The notes: a model not told the origin generated them from the letters alone. A DNA stretch of 29,505 nucleotides from an uncultured Collinsella sp. (GCA_900544995.1 UQXC01000023.1:1-29505); one strand, 5' to 3'. Shown: positions 1-10,320, numbered from the stretch's first letter. Translations and numbers: made by a program.

Positions 1-58
1 CGAGGCCGAGCGCAAAATGGATTCTAAAAAACACCTTGCCAAATAGGAGCGTCAGGAC

Positions 59-101
59 GCAAAGAGGCTCGCCGCACGAAGTGCGCAGCGAGCCTCTTTG
101 C
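59..101. repeat. Hairpin repeat with GAA triloop, copy 1
   Basis: A 14-bp perfect stem (59-72 with 88-101) encloses a 5-bp stem CGCAC/GTGCG closed by a GAA triloop, with CA unpaired on one side. A related hairpin lies at 21751-21793 with the same apex and a changed but still paired lower stem. Both are followed by ATGYCCGAGGAC. The A-run before and T-run after the stem make it look like a bidirectional terminator, here downstream of the PFL operon. Confidence 0.7.
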
Positions 102-155
102 ATGTCCGAGGACACCAATTTAATTTAGCGTGGTTCCCTAAAGGACGACAACGCA

Positions 156-259
156 GGAGACCCGGCAAGGCCGGGAGCACTTTGTCTCGCAAACATTCCG
201 CAGCCGCGAAGCGGCGAGGACGTTTGAGAGGCAAAGTGCGTAGGCCTTACCGGGTCTCC
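156..259. repeat. Nested palindrome, probable terminator of the PFL operon
   Basis: Outer arms 156-172 and 243-259 match at 16 of 17 positions. Inside them lies an 8-bp stem (177-184 with 232-239), and at the apex CCGC-GAA-GCGG (204-214). The apex contains GCGAAGC, known as an unusually stable DNA mini-hairpin. It begins 18 bp beyond the stop of the glycyl-radical gene, so it probably ends or stabilises that transcript. No clean T-run follows, so termination is inferred. Confidence 0.6.
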
Positions 260-277
260 GGTGGGAGTTGAGTCCCT

Positions 278-529
278 TTAGAACTTGTCGTGGAAGGTAC
301 GGGAGATGACCTCGTCCTGCTGCTCCTTGGTGAGCGTGTGGAAGTTCACGGCATAGCCGGAAACGCGGATGGTCAGCTGCGGGTACTTCTCGGGGTGAGC
401 CTGAGCGTCGAGCAGCGTCTCACGGTTGAAGACGTTGATGTTCAGGTGGTGACCACCCTTCTCGGCGTAAGCGTCGAGCATGTGGACCAGGTTATCGGCC
501 TGAGTCTCGGAAACTTCAGAAACCTTCAT
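278..529 (-). CDS. grcA: Glycyl-radical subunit of split pyruvate formate-lyase (GrcA-like)
   Basis: An 83-residue protein matching only the C-terminal glycyl-radical domain of pyruvate formate-lyase. The radical motif RVSGYAV places the radical glycine at G58, 25 residues from the end, as in full-length PFL. GGHHLNINVFNRE and PEKYPQLTIR are also PFL-like. The start at 529 is chosen because AAGGAGA lies 7 bases upstream; an upstream in-frame ATG at 574 falls in a hairpin and lacks such a site. Unlike E. coli YfiD/GrcA it has no N-terminal extension. The core gene just upstream stops where this domain should begin, so this is probably an obligatory subunit rather than a repair spare part. The activating enzyme that makes the radical is not in the window. 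Confidence 0.9.
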   Translation of the reverse strand: MKVSEVSETQADNLVHMLDAYAEKGGHHLNINVFNRETLLDAQAHPEKYPQLTIRVSGYAVNFHTLTKEQQDEVISRTFHDKF

Positions 530-552
530 AATGTGTCTCCTTCGATTGATAG

Positions 553-611
553 GCGCCGGCCGAAACCGGCGCACTAATCAGTAATCGTTATTGTTAGTAT
601 AGCACTAACAA
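553..611 (-). promoter_or_regulatory. Two hairpins between PFL core and radical-subunit genes
   Basis: The 85-bp gap holds a perfect 8-bp stem TTGTTAGT/ACTAACAA (591-598 with 604-611), four bases after the core stop codon. A perfect 7-bp stem GCGCCGG/CCGGCGC (553-559 with 566-572) ends 23 bases before the small subunit's start. There is no T-run after the GC-rich stem on the minus strand, so full termination is unlikely. Inferred role: RNA processing or stability that sets different levels of the two subunits. Confidence 0.55.
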
Positions 612-614
612 TAG

Positions 615-2666
<2,052 letters not shown>

Positions 2667-3060
2667 TGTGTAACCACGCTCCTAGTTACGTGTAATGCGG
2701 CGCTCTCTCACACCGCTGCTTATTGAATTCTTGAATGTTCGGCTTGCACTACCGGCTTCTTCCGTTCTTCACCACACGTTGGTGCAGGGAAAACGTTTAT
2801 CCACCTTGGAACTACAACCCAAAACCCAAGATTTCACCCGTTTGAGAAGGATAACATAGCGACCCTCTCCATCTGGGCTGTTATATGTTTCTTTTTTTAT
2901 ATCATAAGGGCGTTTTTTACAAACCCGCAGGAAATGCGAGCGCGAACAACTACCGTTCACCGATTTGTATGTTATTTTTCCTTGCCTTTGTACGACGTTC
3001 GCTCTAGCTGTTATGCCAGCTTTAGCAGGGTAAAGTGTCACAGAGACCCTACAGAAACTG
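2667..3060 (-). promoter_or_regulatory. Intergenic region upstream of PFL with candidate promoter
   Basis: No convincing gene is seen here. On the minus strand a possible promoter has -35 TTTGTA (2918-2923) and -10 TATAAA (2896-2901) with a 16-bp spacer, which would give a leader of about 225 bases. No clear FNR-type or Rex-type site was recognised. The stretch around 2885-2920 is AT-rich compared with the genes. Confidence 0.35.
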
Positions 3061-3094
3061 CAGGGCGGCCACAGGATCCCCCGTGGCCGCCCTG
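3061..3094 (-). terminator. Hairpin downstream of the KDG-type permease gene
   Basis: A perfect 12-bp GC-rich stem (3061-3072 with 3083-3094) and a 10-base loop lie 39 bases after the permease stop codon. Only a short TTT follows on the minus strand, so it is a weak intrinsic terminator or an RNA-stabilising stem. It may insulate the permease transcript from the PFL operon. Confidence 0.55.
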
Positions 3095-3132
3095 TGGCGT
3101 GACTAGTTTTTAGCTTTGATTGCCGCTTGGCA

Positions 3133-4146
3133 TTAGGCGGCTGCGGAGGCCTTGTCGGTCGTTGCCTTGCTGTGACCCTGGCCCTCAAAATGCTTGTAGC
3201 ACCAGCTGGTGACCAGCGGGGTCAAAATAGCCGTCACGATTGCGCAGGCAGCAACCTGTGCCGTAGCCGTCGCGAGCACGGCGCCGCCGTACATGGCCCC
3301 GTTGACGCTTGCCATGGCAGCAGGCGTGGCCACATTGGCTCCGGCGCAGCTCGAAATGGCCGCACCTGCGACACCCGTACCGCCCGTGAGCTTATCGACC
3401 GCGATGACGGGAATTGCAAAGATCACCGAGCAGATCACGCCGAGCAGAATACCGGGAAGACCGCCATTAATGAGCTGGCCAAAGGTCATGGTCGAGCCCA
3501 TTGCAAAGAAGACGAGCACGATGATGGCGGAAAGTGCCGGTGCCATCATCTTCTTAAAGCTGGGGAACAGGTTGCCCAGGATAATGCCGACGACGATCGG
3601 CAGGATGGCGCCCACGAGCGACCAGCCAATCGGAGCCTGACCGGCGGCGCCGAGCACGATCATCGTGACCGGAGGGCCGACAACGAGCGTGGTGATGGCG
3701 ACGGCGCCACGCTCGGCCTCGTTGCCCATGGTGCCCATCAGTCCAGCGTACATAGCGTTGTTGGCACCCGTGCAAGCGGCCAGCATCACCATGGCCGAAA
3801 TGCCAAACAGGTTGTCGTTGAACACATACAGGATGAGCAGCGACACGGCAACGACCACGATCTGCTTGACGGCGATGATGATGGCGCCGCGGGCAGCGGC
3901 GGCAGGAGCACTCTTAAACGAAATCGTCGTACCGACGATGAGCAAAAATGCGCCCACGAGCGGGCCTGCACCCTGCTGGGTCATGCCAAGCGTAAAGCTG
4001 CCGAGCGTTTTGAACAGGTCAGGGAACAGCGTGTTGAGCAGGCAGCCCAGCAGAAGCGGCACCAAAATATTGGCACCCGGGATGGAGGACATCTTAAAGA
4101 ACGGCTCCTTTGCCGCCGGCGCCTCCACCGCAGTCGATTCACTCAT
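3133..4146 (-). CDS. kdgT: 2-keto-3-deoxygluconate permease family transporter (KdgT-like)
   Basis: A 337-residue, very hydrophobic protein with about ten membrane segments, resembling the KdgT family of secondary transporters that import 2-keto-3-deoxy-D-gluconate, a product of pectin and uronate breakdown. Family-like features are the N-terminal PFFKMSSIPGANILVPLLLG, the run GTTISFKSAPAAAARGA and the small-residue block SSCAGANVATPAAMA. The length is normal for the family. The start at 4146 is preceded by AAAGGAGATATAT; an in-frame ATG at 4167 has no such site. It lies 108 bp after a short-chain dehydrogenase gene, probably in one transcript. The substrate is inferred from family resemblance; a related sugar acid is possible. 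No KDG kinase or aldolase gene is nearby. Confidence 0.85.
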   Translation of the reverse strand: MSESTAVEAPAAKEPFFKMSSIPGANILVPLLLGCLLNTLFPDLFKTLGSFTLGMTQQGAGPLVGAFLLIVGTTISFKSAPAAAARGAIIIAVKQIVVVAVSLLILYVFNDNLFGISAMVMLAACTGANNAMYAGLMGTMGNEAERGAVAITTLVVGPPVTMIVLGAAGQAPIGWSLVGAILPIVVGIILGNLFPSFKKMMAPALSAIIVLVFFAMGSTMTFGQLINGGLPGILLGVICSVIFAIPVIAVDKLTGGTGVAGAAISSCAGANVATPAAMASVNGAMYGGAVLATATAQVAACAIVTAILTPLVTSWCYKHFEGQGHSKATTDKASAAA

Positions 4147-4254
4147 ATATATCTCCTTTGGATGCATGCGAATCGAAGCCGCACGCGCCTATGTCAGAAA
4201 GAAGGCGACAACCCCGAGTCGCCAGGGTCGCCGCCAAACGATCACCGCGGGGTA

Positions 4255-5004
4255 TTACCCGTCCAGGACGATGCCGCCGTCGCAGTCACCGATCTCGCCG
4301 TTCACGAAGCTGGCAAGGTCGGAAGCGAAGAACAGCACCATCTGCGCAGGCTCGCTGGCCTGGGCGGCGCGGCCCAGAGGAATACCGTTAATGATGCGCT
4401 GAGAGTTCTCGTCAGAAAGGATCGACGTCATGTCGGTAAGCGTGAGCGACGGGCACACAGCGTTGCAGCGGACGCCAAACTTGCCGCCTTCCTTGGCGAC
4501 TGCCTTGGTTAGACCGTTAACACCGGCCTTGGAGCTCGCGTAAGCCGCGGTGCCGAGCAGGCCGCCGCCGATCTTGCCAGCAACAGAGCTCACGTTGACG
4601 ATAGTGCCGGCATGGGCCGCCTTAAAGTGCGGGTACACGGCGTTCATCATGGTAAAGGTGCCGTTGAGGTTGATGTCGATGGTACGGCGCCACTCAGTGT
4701 CATCGATCTCGTCGAACTTCTTGGTGCTGATGACGCCAGCGCAGTTAATCAGGATGTTGGTTTGCGGCAGGTCTACGAAAATCTGTTCGACGGTCTCGCG
4801 CGCCTTGGGCGCATCGGCGACATCGAGCTGATAAAACTTGTTGCCCTCGCCAAGCTCGGCCACAGCGGCCTCGCCCTTAGCAGCGTTCCTTGCGATGAGC
4901 GCGACATGTCCGCCGCCTGCGACGATGCCCTTGGCGATCTCGAGGCCAATGCCCTGAGTGCCGCCCGTGACAATCGCGGTCTTGCCCGTGAAGTCAAATG
5001 CCAT
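4255..5004 (-). CDS. Short-chain dehydrogenase/reductase, possibly KduD-like
   Basis: A 249-residue classical SDR. The NAD(P)-binding motif TGGTQGIG is at residues 13-20 and NCAG at 87-90. The catalytic set is N112, S140, Y155 and K159 (YASSK). The start at 5004 is chosen because GGGGGATGGAG lies just upstream and because the dinucleotide fold begins a few residues later; the longer frame back to 5121 adds only non-family sequence. Being next to a KDG-type permease suggests oxidation or reduction of a sugar acid, for example as 2-dehydro-3-deoxy-D-gluconate 5-dehydrogenase (KduD), but SDR substrates cannot be read from these motifs. A -10-like TATAAT lies on the minus strand at 5066-5071, without a good -35. 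Confidence 0.85.
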   Translation of the reverse strand: MAFDFTGKTAIVTGGTQGIGLEIAKGIVAGGGHVALIARNAAKGEAAVAELGEGNKFYQLDVADAPKARETVEQIFVDLPQTNILINCAGVISTKKFDEIDDTEWRRTIDINLNGTFTMMNAVYPHFKAAHAGTIVNVSSVAGKIGGGLLGTAAYASSKAGVNGLTKAVAKEGGKFGVRCNAVCPSLTLTDMTSILSDENSQRIINGIPLGRAAQASEPAQMVLFFASDLASFVNGEIGDCDGGIVLDG

Positions 5005-5196
5005 GACTCCATCCCCCTTTATGTAAGGTGTCTCCTTGCGGGAAGTTGGAGCATCGCACGTGGCGATTATATGAGTCCCAGTCGTCATGGTGGTGACAAC
5101 CCCTCGCCTAACCGCGTGCATGATAGTTCTTTGAAACGCTTCAGCAATTGAATGATTTTAAGTCTTTATGCGCTCTTTATATTGCCTAGCGGCCAA

Positions 5197-5227
5197 GTAG
5201 ATTTTTGGAACATGCCTAGAAATCTAC
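5197..5227. promoter_or_regulatory. Inverted repeat, candidate MarR operator
   Basis: GTAGATTT (5197-5204) and AAATCTAC (5220-5227) form a perfect 8-bp inverted repeat about 70 bp before the MarR start. TGCCTAG occurs at 5183-5189 and again at 5213-5219. A weak promoter with -10 TATATT (5178-5183) would place the repeat just past the transcription start, where a repressor would block it. The rest of the 5005-5294 gap shows nothing clear. Confidence 0.5.
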
Positions 5228-5294
5228 CGAATGGGATGGTTGGGCGGGGGTATCATCTTTTACCAGAAATAGTTTCTAGTGTTAGGGGTTTTCG

Positions 5295-5744
5295 GTGGAA
5301 GATACCGATTTCCATGAGCTTGGGCGTCAGCTCTTAACTGAGTTTGGCAGCATGCATCAGCGAATTTCGCGCTTTGCGGACAAAGCTCTCGGCGGCGAAA
5401 TGGCCGTCATGCGCGCCCTCATGCGCGCCGGCGGCTCGCTCACGCCGAGCGAACTCGCCGATCGTGCCTGGGTCTCGAGCGCCCGCATCGCCAATATCCT
5501 GCGCGCCCTCGAGGCCAAGGGCTGGGTCGAGCGCGAGCACTCAAAGACCGACCGTCGTCGCGTACATGTCACGGTGACCGACAAAGGATTCCAGGTTATC
5601 GAAATCAAACGTCGGGTATTCGAGGACCGCACCGCGGCCTTCCTCGAGCAGCTTGGCGAAAAAGATACCCAAGAGATGGTGCGCCTTCTGAGACGTGCCA
5701 ACGAAATTATCGACCGCAATCAAGAAAGGAGAGATGCCGAGTGA
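5295..5744 (+). CDS. MarR-family transcriptional regulator
   Basis: A 149-residue MarR-type winged-helix regulator. The DNA-binding part is seen in LTPSELADRAWVSSARIANIL (about residues 49-69), with the wing in KTDRRRVHVTVTDKG, a family hallmark. Flanking helices would form the dimer interface. The start is GTG with TAGGGG a few bases upstream. Its stop overlaps the GTG start of the first ABC half-transporter, so the three genes are co-transcribed and probably translationally coupled. MarR proteins in this layout usually repress their own operon until a toxic compound binds. The inverted repeat at 5197-5227 is the best operator candidate. The ligand is unknown. Confidence 0.9.
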   Translation: MEDTDFHELGRQLLTEFGSMHQRISRFADKALGGEMAVMRALMRAGGSLTPSELADRAWVSSARIANILRALEAKGWVEREHSKTDRRRVHVTVTDKGFQVIEIKRRVFEDRTAAFLEQLGEKDTQEMVRLLRRANEIIDRNQERRDAE

Positions 5745-8110
5745 GGATTCTCAAGCTCTTTAAAAAACATATCCTGGCGCTGTTCGCAGCTATCGTACTT
5801 ATCGTAATCAGCTGCAACGCCGATCTGGCGCTGCCTACCTATATGAGCGACATCGTCGACGTGGGTGTGCAGCAAGGCGGCATCGCGTCGCCCGTGCCCG
5901 ACACCATCCGTGCCGAATCGCTCGACGACCTCGAACTCTTTATGAGCACCAAGGACGCCAAGGCTGTGGAGGCCGTGTTTAGCAAGGCGGACAATAACGG
6001 CATTCGAACGTACAAGGGCACCGAGGAGGAGCGCGCCGACGGCGGCAAGATTTCCGACATCATGAGCCTGCCCGAGACCGTCGTCCTTTCGTTCAGCCAG
6101 GGCATCGATGCCAACTCCATGGGCGACATGACCGGCGCATCTACCGAGGCAAGCGATGGCGGCGGCGCTCAGGCCATGCCCACCCCCGAGCAGATGGCGG
6201 CGATGACGCCCGAGCAGCTCGCCGAGATGCAGCAGAAAGCCGCAGCGGCGCAGAACATGCAAAAGCAGATTGATGCCGACGGCGGTAAGATCACCATGAA
6301 GGGTCTGCGTCTAGGCGTTGAAGGCGGCCTAATCGACCAGGGCAAGCTCGTGGAGGGCGCCAACGATATGGCGGACAAAATGGGCTCCATGTCGGGTTCC
6401 ATCGTGACCCAACGCGCCGTGAGCTATGTGCAAGACGAGTACAAGGCGCAGGGCATCGACCCCGCCGACGTGCAGAACGCCTACCTGAGCCGCATGGCGA
6501 CCACGATGTTTGGTCTGTGCCTAATCTCGCTGGTCGCCACCATCCTGACCGGTGCCGTGGCTTCGCGCACCGCTTGCTCCATCGCCCGCGACCTGCGCCG
6601 CGAGACCTTCAACAAGGTTATGCACTTCTCGCCGGCCGAGGTGGGCAAGTTTAGCCAGGCCTCGCTCATCACCCGCTGCACCAACGACATTCAGCAGATC
6701 CAGATGGCCGCAACCCTGTTTATCCGCATGTGTCTGATGGCCCCCGTCATGGGCATCGTCGCCGTCATGCGCGTCCTGGCCAACCATACCGGCCTAGAGT
6801 GGACCATCGCCGTGGCCATCATCGCGGTCTCGGCCGTCGTCGGCGTGCTTATGGGCCTCACCATGCCCAAGTTCAAAAAGATGCAGAGCTTTGTGGACCG
6901 TGTGAACCTTACCGCCCGCGAGCTGCTCGACGGCCTTATGCCCATCCGCTCGTTCAACCGCGAGGAGCATGAGCTCGAGCGTTTTGACAAGGCTTCGCTC
7001 GACCTGATGACCACGCAGCTCTACACCAACCGAGCCATGAGCTTTATGATGCCGCTCATGATGCTCGTCATGAACTGCATCACCGTGCTTATCGTCTGGT
7101 TTGGCGCGCAGGGCGTGTCCGACGGCGTGATGCAGGTCGGCAACATGATGGCGTTTATCTCCTACACCATGCAGATCGTCATGGCGTTTATGATCCTCAC
7201 CATGGTTTCGGTCATCCTGCCCCGCGCCGAGGTCGCAGCCGAGCGCGTGGAAGAGGTCATCACCTGCCCCACGAGCATCAACGACCCCGCCTCGCCCAAA
7301 CTGCCCGCTGCCAGCGCGCCGCGCGGCGAGCTCACCTTCCGTGACGTGAGCTTCCAGTATCCCGATGCCCGCGCCGACGTCATTAGCGGCGTAAACTTCA
7401 CCACGCACGCCGGCCAGATGCTCGGCATCATTGGTTCCACGGGCTCGGGCAAGTCCACGCTTGTACAGTTGATTCCGCGCCTGTACGACGTCACAGGCGG
7501 CAGCATTTCGCTCGACGGCATCGACGTGCGCGACATGACCCTCTCTGAGCTGCGCCGCCGCATCGGTTATATTCCGCAGCAGGGTCGTCTGTTCTCGGGT
7601 ACCGTCGAGAGCAACCTCAAGTTTGCCGGCGACATGGTGAGTGACGAGGATATGCGCCAGGCAGCACGCGTCGCCCAGGCGGAAGACTTTATCGCCGAGC
7701 GCGAGGGCGGCTACGACTCCCCCATCAGCCAGGGCGGCTCCAATGTCTCGGGCGGTCAGCGCCAACGCCTGGCCATCGCCCGCGCGTTGGCCAAAAAGCC
7801 CGAGGTCGTGGTGTTCGATGACTCGTTTAGCGCCCTCGACTACAAGACCGACGCTCGCCTGCGCGAGGAGTTGGCCAAAAACGTCACCGACGCCGCGCTC
7901 GTGGTCGTGGCCCAGCGCATCGCGACCATCATGCACGCCGACCAGATCATCGTGCTCGACGACGGCCACGTAGTGGGCACCGGCACGCACGAGGAGCTGC
8001 TGCGCAGCTGCCCGGCGTACCTGGAGATCGCACAGTCGCAGCTTTCCGCCGAGGAGCTGGGGCTTACCCAAGAAGAAATTGCAACCGTCATGGAAGGAGG
8101 CGAGCGCTAA
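5741..8110 (+). CDS. ABC exporter half-transporter with degenerate catalytic site
   Basis: A 789-residue membrane-ATPase fusion of the multidrug type (LmrC/BmrC/TM287-like). TM1 is at about residues 9-29 and TM2 at 255-275. The roughly 220 residues between them form a very large outside insertion containing a Met/Gln/Ala-rich stretch (about 146-176). The ATPase has Walker A GSTGSGKST (565-573) and signature VSGGQ (669-673). Two catalytic residues are changed: the Walker B glutamate is Asp (FDD, D694) and the switch histidine is Gln (Q725). This marks the degenerate partner of a heterodimer; the next gene supplies the canonical residues. The GTG start overlaps marR and has AAAGGAGA upstream. 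Likely role: drug, bile-acid or peptide export. Confidence 0.92.
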   Translation: MRILKLFKKHILALFAAIVLIVISCNADLALPTYMSDIVDVGVQQGGIASPVPDTIRAESLDDLELFMSTKDAKAVEAVFSKADNNGIRTYKGTEEERADGGKISDIMSLPETVVLSFSQGIDANSMGDMTGASTEASDGGGAQAMPTPEQMAAMTPEQLAEMQQKAAAAQNMQKQIDADGGKITMKGLRLGVEGGLIDQGKLVEGANDMADKMGSMSGSIVTQRAVSYVQDEYKAQGIDPADVQNAYLSRMATTMFGLCLISLVATILTGAVASRTACSIARDLRRETFNKVMHFSPAEVGKFSQASLITRCTNDIQQIQMAATLFIRMCLMAPVMGIVAVMRVLANHTGLEWTIAVAIIAVSAVVGVLMGLTMPKFKKMQSFVDRVNLTARELLDGLMPIRSFNREEHELERFDKASLDLMTTQLYTNRAMSFMMPLMMLVMNCITVLIVWFGAQGVSDGVMQVGNMMAFISYTMQIVMAFMILTMVSVILPRAEVAAERVEEVITCPTSINDPASPKLPAASAPRGELTFRDVSFQYPDARADVISGVNFTTHAGQMLGIIGSTGSGKSTLVQLIPRLYDVTGGSISLDGIDVRDMTLSELRRRIGYIPQQGRLFSGTVESNLKFAGDMVSDEDMRQAARVAQAEDFIAEREGGYDSPISQGGSNVSGGQRQRLAIARALAKKPEVVVFDDSFSALDYKTDARLREELAKNVTDAALVVVAQRIATIMHADQIIVLDDGHVVGTGTHEELLRSCPAYLEIAQSQLSAEELGLTQEEIATVMEGGER

Positions 8111-9966
8111 TGGCAGACGAGACCAAGACTCAGATTCCCAAGCCCACCCGCCAGCGTGGTCCCATGGGCCGCATGGGCGGCATGCGTCGCGGCGAAAAGG
8201 CCAAGGACTTTAAGGGCACCATGAGGCAGCTGCTCGGCTATATCGGCCAGCACAAGATTGCCGTGTTTGCCGCCGTCGCCTTTGCCGTGTGCTCGGTCAT
8301 CTTTAACATTGTGGGACCCAAGGTGCTCGGCCAGGTTACGACCAAGCTGTTCGAAGGCCTGGTCGCCAAGGTCAACGGCACCGGCGACGTTGACTTTGAC
8401 TGGATCGCCAAGACGCTCGGCTTTTTGCTCTGCCTGTATCTGGCGAGCTCTGTCTGCAGCCTCATCCAGGGCTGGCTCATGACCGGCGTCACGCAAAAGA
8501 TTTGCTACCGCATGCGCAAGGAGATCGCCGCCAAGATCGCCGTCGTTCCGATGAGTTACTTCAACGGCCACAGCAAGGGAGACGTGCTCAGCCGCATCAC
8601 CAACGACGTCGATACGCTGGGTCAGTCGCTCAACCAGAGCGTGACACAGCTCATCACGTCGGTGACGCAGATTATCGGCGTGCTCGTCATGATGCTTTCG
8701 ATCAGCCTACCGCTTACCGGCGTCACCGTGCTCACGCTGCCGGCAGCCGCGATTATCTTAATGGTGATGATTCACTTCTCGCAGCCGTACTTCCGCGAGC
8801 AGCAGCAGGTCCTGGGCACCGTCAACGGCATTATCGAGGAGGATTTTGCCGGCCAGAACGTCATTCAGGTGTTCGACCGCGCCGAGGCCTCGATCGAAGA
8901 GTTCGACCGTCAAAACGACCGCCTCTTTATTAGTGGCTGGCGTTCGCAGTTCCTGTCGGGCCTGATGATGCCGCTTATGAGTCTGGTGGGCAACATGGGC
9001 TACGTGGGCGTCGTCGTGGTAGGCGCGCAGCTCGCGCTGACCGGCAATGCCACGCCCGGCGACATCCAGAGCTTTATCCAGTACGTTCGCAACTTTACGC
9101 AGCCGGTGCAGCAGCTGGGCAACGTGAGCAACACAATGCAGTCGATGGCCGCCGCCACCGAGCGCGTCTTTGAGTTCCTGGCCGCGCCCGAGGAGGAACA
9201 GAAAGCTGACGCGCAGATTCCCGAGAAGCGCCCCGGCCACGTGGAGTTTGACCACGTCAAGTTTGGCTACACGCCCGACAAGACCATCATCCACGACTTT
9301 AGCTGCGAGGCGCAGCCCGGCCAGACCATCGCCATCGTCGGCCCCACCGGCGCCGGCAAGACCACGCTCATTAAGCTGCTGCAGCGCTTTTACGACGTTG
9401 ACGGCGGTTCGCTGCGCGTCGAGGGCGTCGACGTGCGCGACTGGGACCGCGCGGCGCTGCGCGGCGAGTTTGCCATGGTGCTGCAGGACACCTGGCTGTT
9501 TAACGGCACCATCCGCGAGAACATCCGCTACGGACGCCCCGACGCGAGCGATGCCGAGGTCGAGGCCGCTGCGCGCGCCGCACGCTGCGACCACTTTATT
9601 CATACGCTCGCCGGCGGCTACGACTTTATGATCAACGAGGAAGGCACCAACCTGTCGCAGGGTCAGCGCCAGCTCGTGACCATCGCCCGTGCCATTTTGG
9701 CCGACCGCCCGGCACTGATTCTGGACGAGGCGACTTCCAACGTCGATACCCGTACCGAGGAGCTCATTCAGCGCGCCATGGATGCGCTGATGCAGGGCCG
9801 TACCAGCTTTGTCATCGCGCACCGCCTGTCCACGATCCGCAACGCCGACGTGATCTTGGTAATTCGCGACGGCGACATCGTCGAAAAGGGCACGCACGAC
9901 GAGCTGCTCGCCCAAGGCGGTTTCTACGCCGACCTGTACAACTCGCAGTTCGACGAAGCAGCATAA
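8110..9966 (+). CDS. ABC exporter half-transporter, catalytically canonical partner
   Basis: A 618-residue membrane-ATPase fusion that pairs with the preceding gene. A basic, Gly/Met-rich cytoplasmic N-terminus (residues 10-35) precedes six membrane segments. The ATPase has Walker A GPTGAGKTT (411-419), signature LSQGQ (515-519), Walker B ILDE with catalytic E540, and switch H571. The ATG overlaps the TAA of the upstream gene by one base, with GGAGG upstream, so translation is coupled and equal amounts are expected. The signature glycine at position 517 is Gln. In heterodimeric exporters the subunit with the intact Glu and His drives hydrolysis. A strong terminator follows. Confidence 0.93.
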   Translation: MADETKTQIPKPTRQRGPMGRMGGMRRGEKAKDFKGTMRQLLGYIGQHKIAVFAAVAFAVCSVIFNIVGPKVLGQVTTKLFEGLVAKVNGTGDVDFDWIAKTLGFLLCLYLASSVCSLIQGWLMTGVTQKICYRMRKEIAAKIAVVPMSYFNGHSKGDVLSRITNDVDTLGQSLNQSVTQLITSVTQIIGVLVMMLSISLPLTGVTVLTLPAAAIILMVMIHFSQPYFREQQQVLGTVNGIIEEDFAGQNVIQVFDRAEASIEEFDRQNDRLFISGWRSQFLSGLMMPLMSLVGNMGYVGVVVVGAQLALTGNATPGDIQSFIQYVRNFTQPVQQLGNVSNTMQSMAAATERVFEFLAAPEEEQKADAQIPEKRPGHVEFDHVKFGYTPDKTIIHDFSCEAQPGQTIAIVGPTGAGKTTLIKLLQRFYDVDGGSLRVEGVDVRDWDRAALRGEFAMVLQDTWLFNGTIRENIRYGRPDASDAEVEAAARAARCDHFIHTLAGGYDFMINEEGTNLSQGQRQLVTIARAILADRPALILDEATSNVDTRTEELIQRAMDALMQGRTSFVIAHRLSTIRNADVILVIRDGDIVEKGTHDELLAQGGFYADLYNSQFDEAA

Positions 9967-9998
9967 ATTCGGCCGCAAGGAGCGAATAACGCCCGAGA

Positions 9999-10033
9999 AC
10001 GGGGGCGCAGGACAACCTGCGCCCCCGTTTTTT
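9999..10033 (+). terminator. Rho-independent terminator of the marR-ABC operon
   Basis: A perfect 13-bp GC-rich stem (9999-10011 with 10016-10028) has an ACAA loop and is followed by a run of six T (10028-10033). It lies 33 bases after the stop of the second ABC gene on the plus strand. Confidence 0.92.
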
Positions 10034-10093
10034 CGTCCACGGCACTCGAGTTAGCTCTCTTGGGGCCCGATTGACAGCCCCTTCCGGACCCTG

Positions 10094-10320
10094 TGGCCAA
10101 AAAAGGTCAAATATGAGTACTGTTACATTTTTAGTAACAGCCAAAACTGCCCCAAATGCCGCCCTCGCAGCTTGCATGCGCCTCTCAATTAGTCAAACAG
10201 CTCTATAGCGGGCTAATATGCGTCGACGTTAATGAACATATTTGCTGTTATGTCCATTGTTTTGCTAAAGTAATATGGCACTACAATAGCAACAGTACTC
10301 ATATTTGGCATTTTTTCCCA
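10094..10320. mobile_element. Possible MITE, 227 bp with inverted ends
   Basis: The ends are inverted copies: CAAATATGAGTACTGTT (10108-10124) pairs perfectly with 10291-10307. The similarity runs outward through an A-rich stretch to TGG/CCA at 10094 and 10320 with a few mismatches and one gap. The left end also holds CTGTTAC-7-GTAACAG (10120-10140). No ORF inside looks like a gene. A non-autonomous transposable element is the simplest reading; no target-site duplication is obvious. Confidence 0.55.

Noticed and set aside
2769..3188. 139-codon minus-strand frame between the permease and PFL genes
   Set aside because: It overlaps the permease 3' end and runs through its hairpin and the probable PFL leader; composition is not protein-like.
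3127..4512. 461-codon plus-strand frame across the permease and dehydrogenase genes
   Set aside because: It crosses two real genes on the other strand and their gap; translation is low-complexity with no motif.
8758..9978. 406-codon minus-strand frame opposite the second ABC gene
   Set aside because: Antisense shadow of a gene with complete ATPase motifs.
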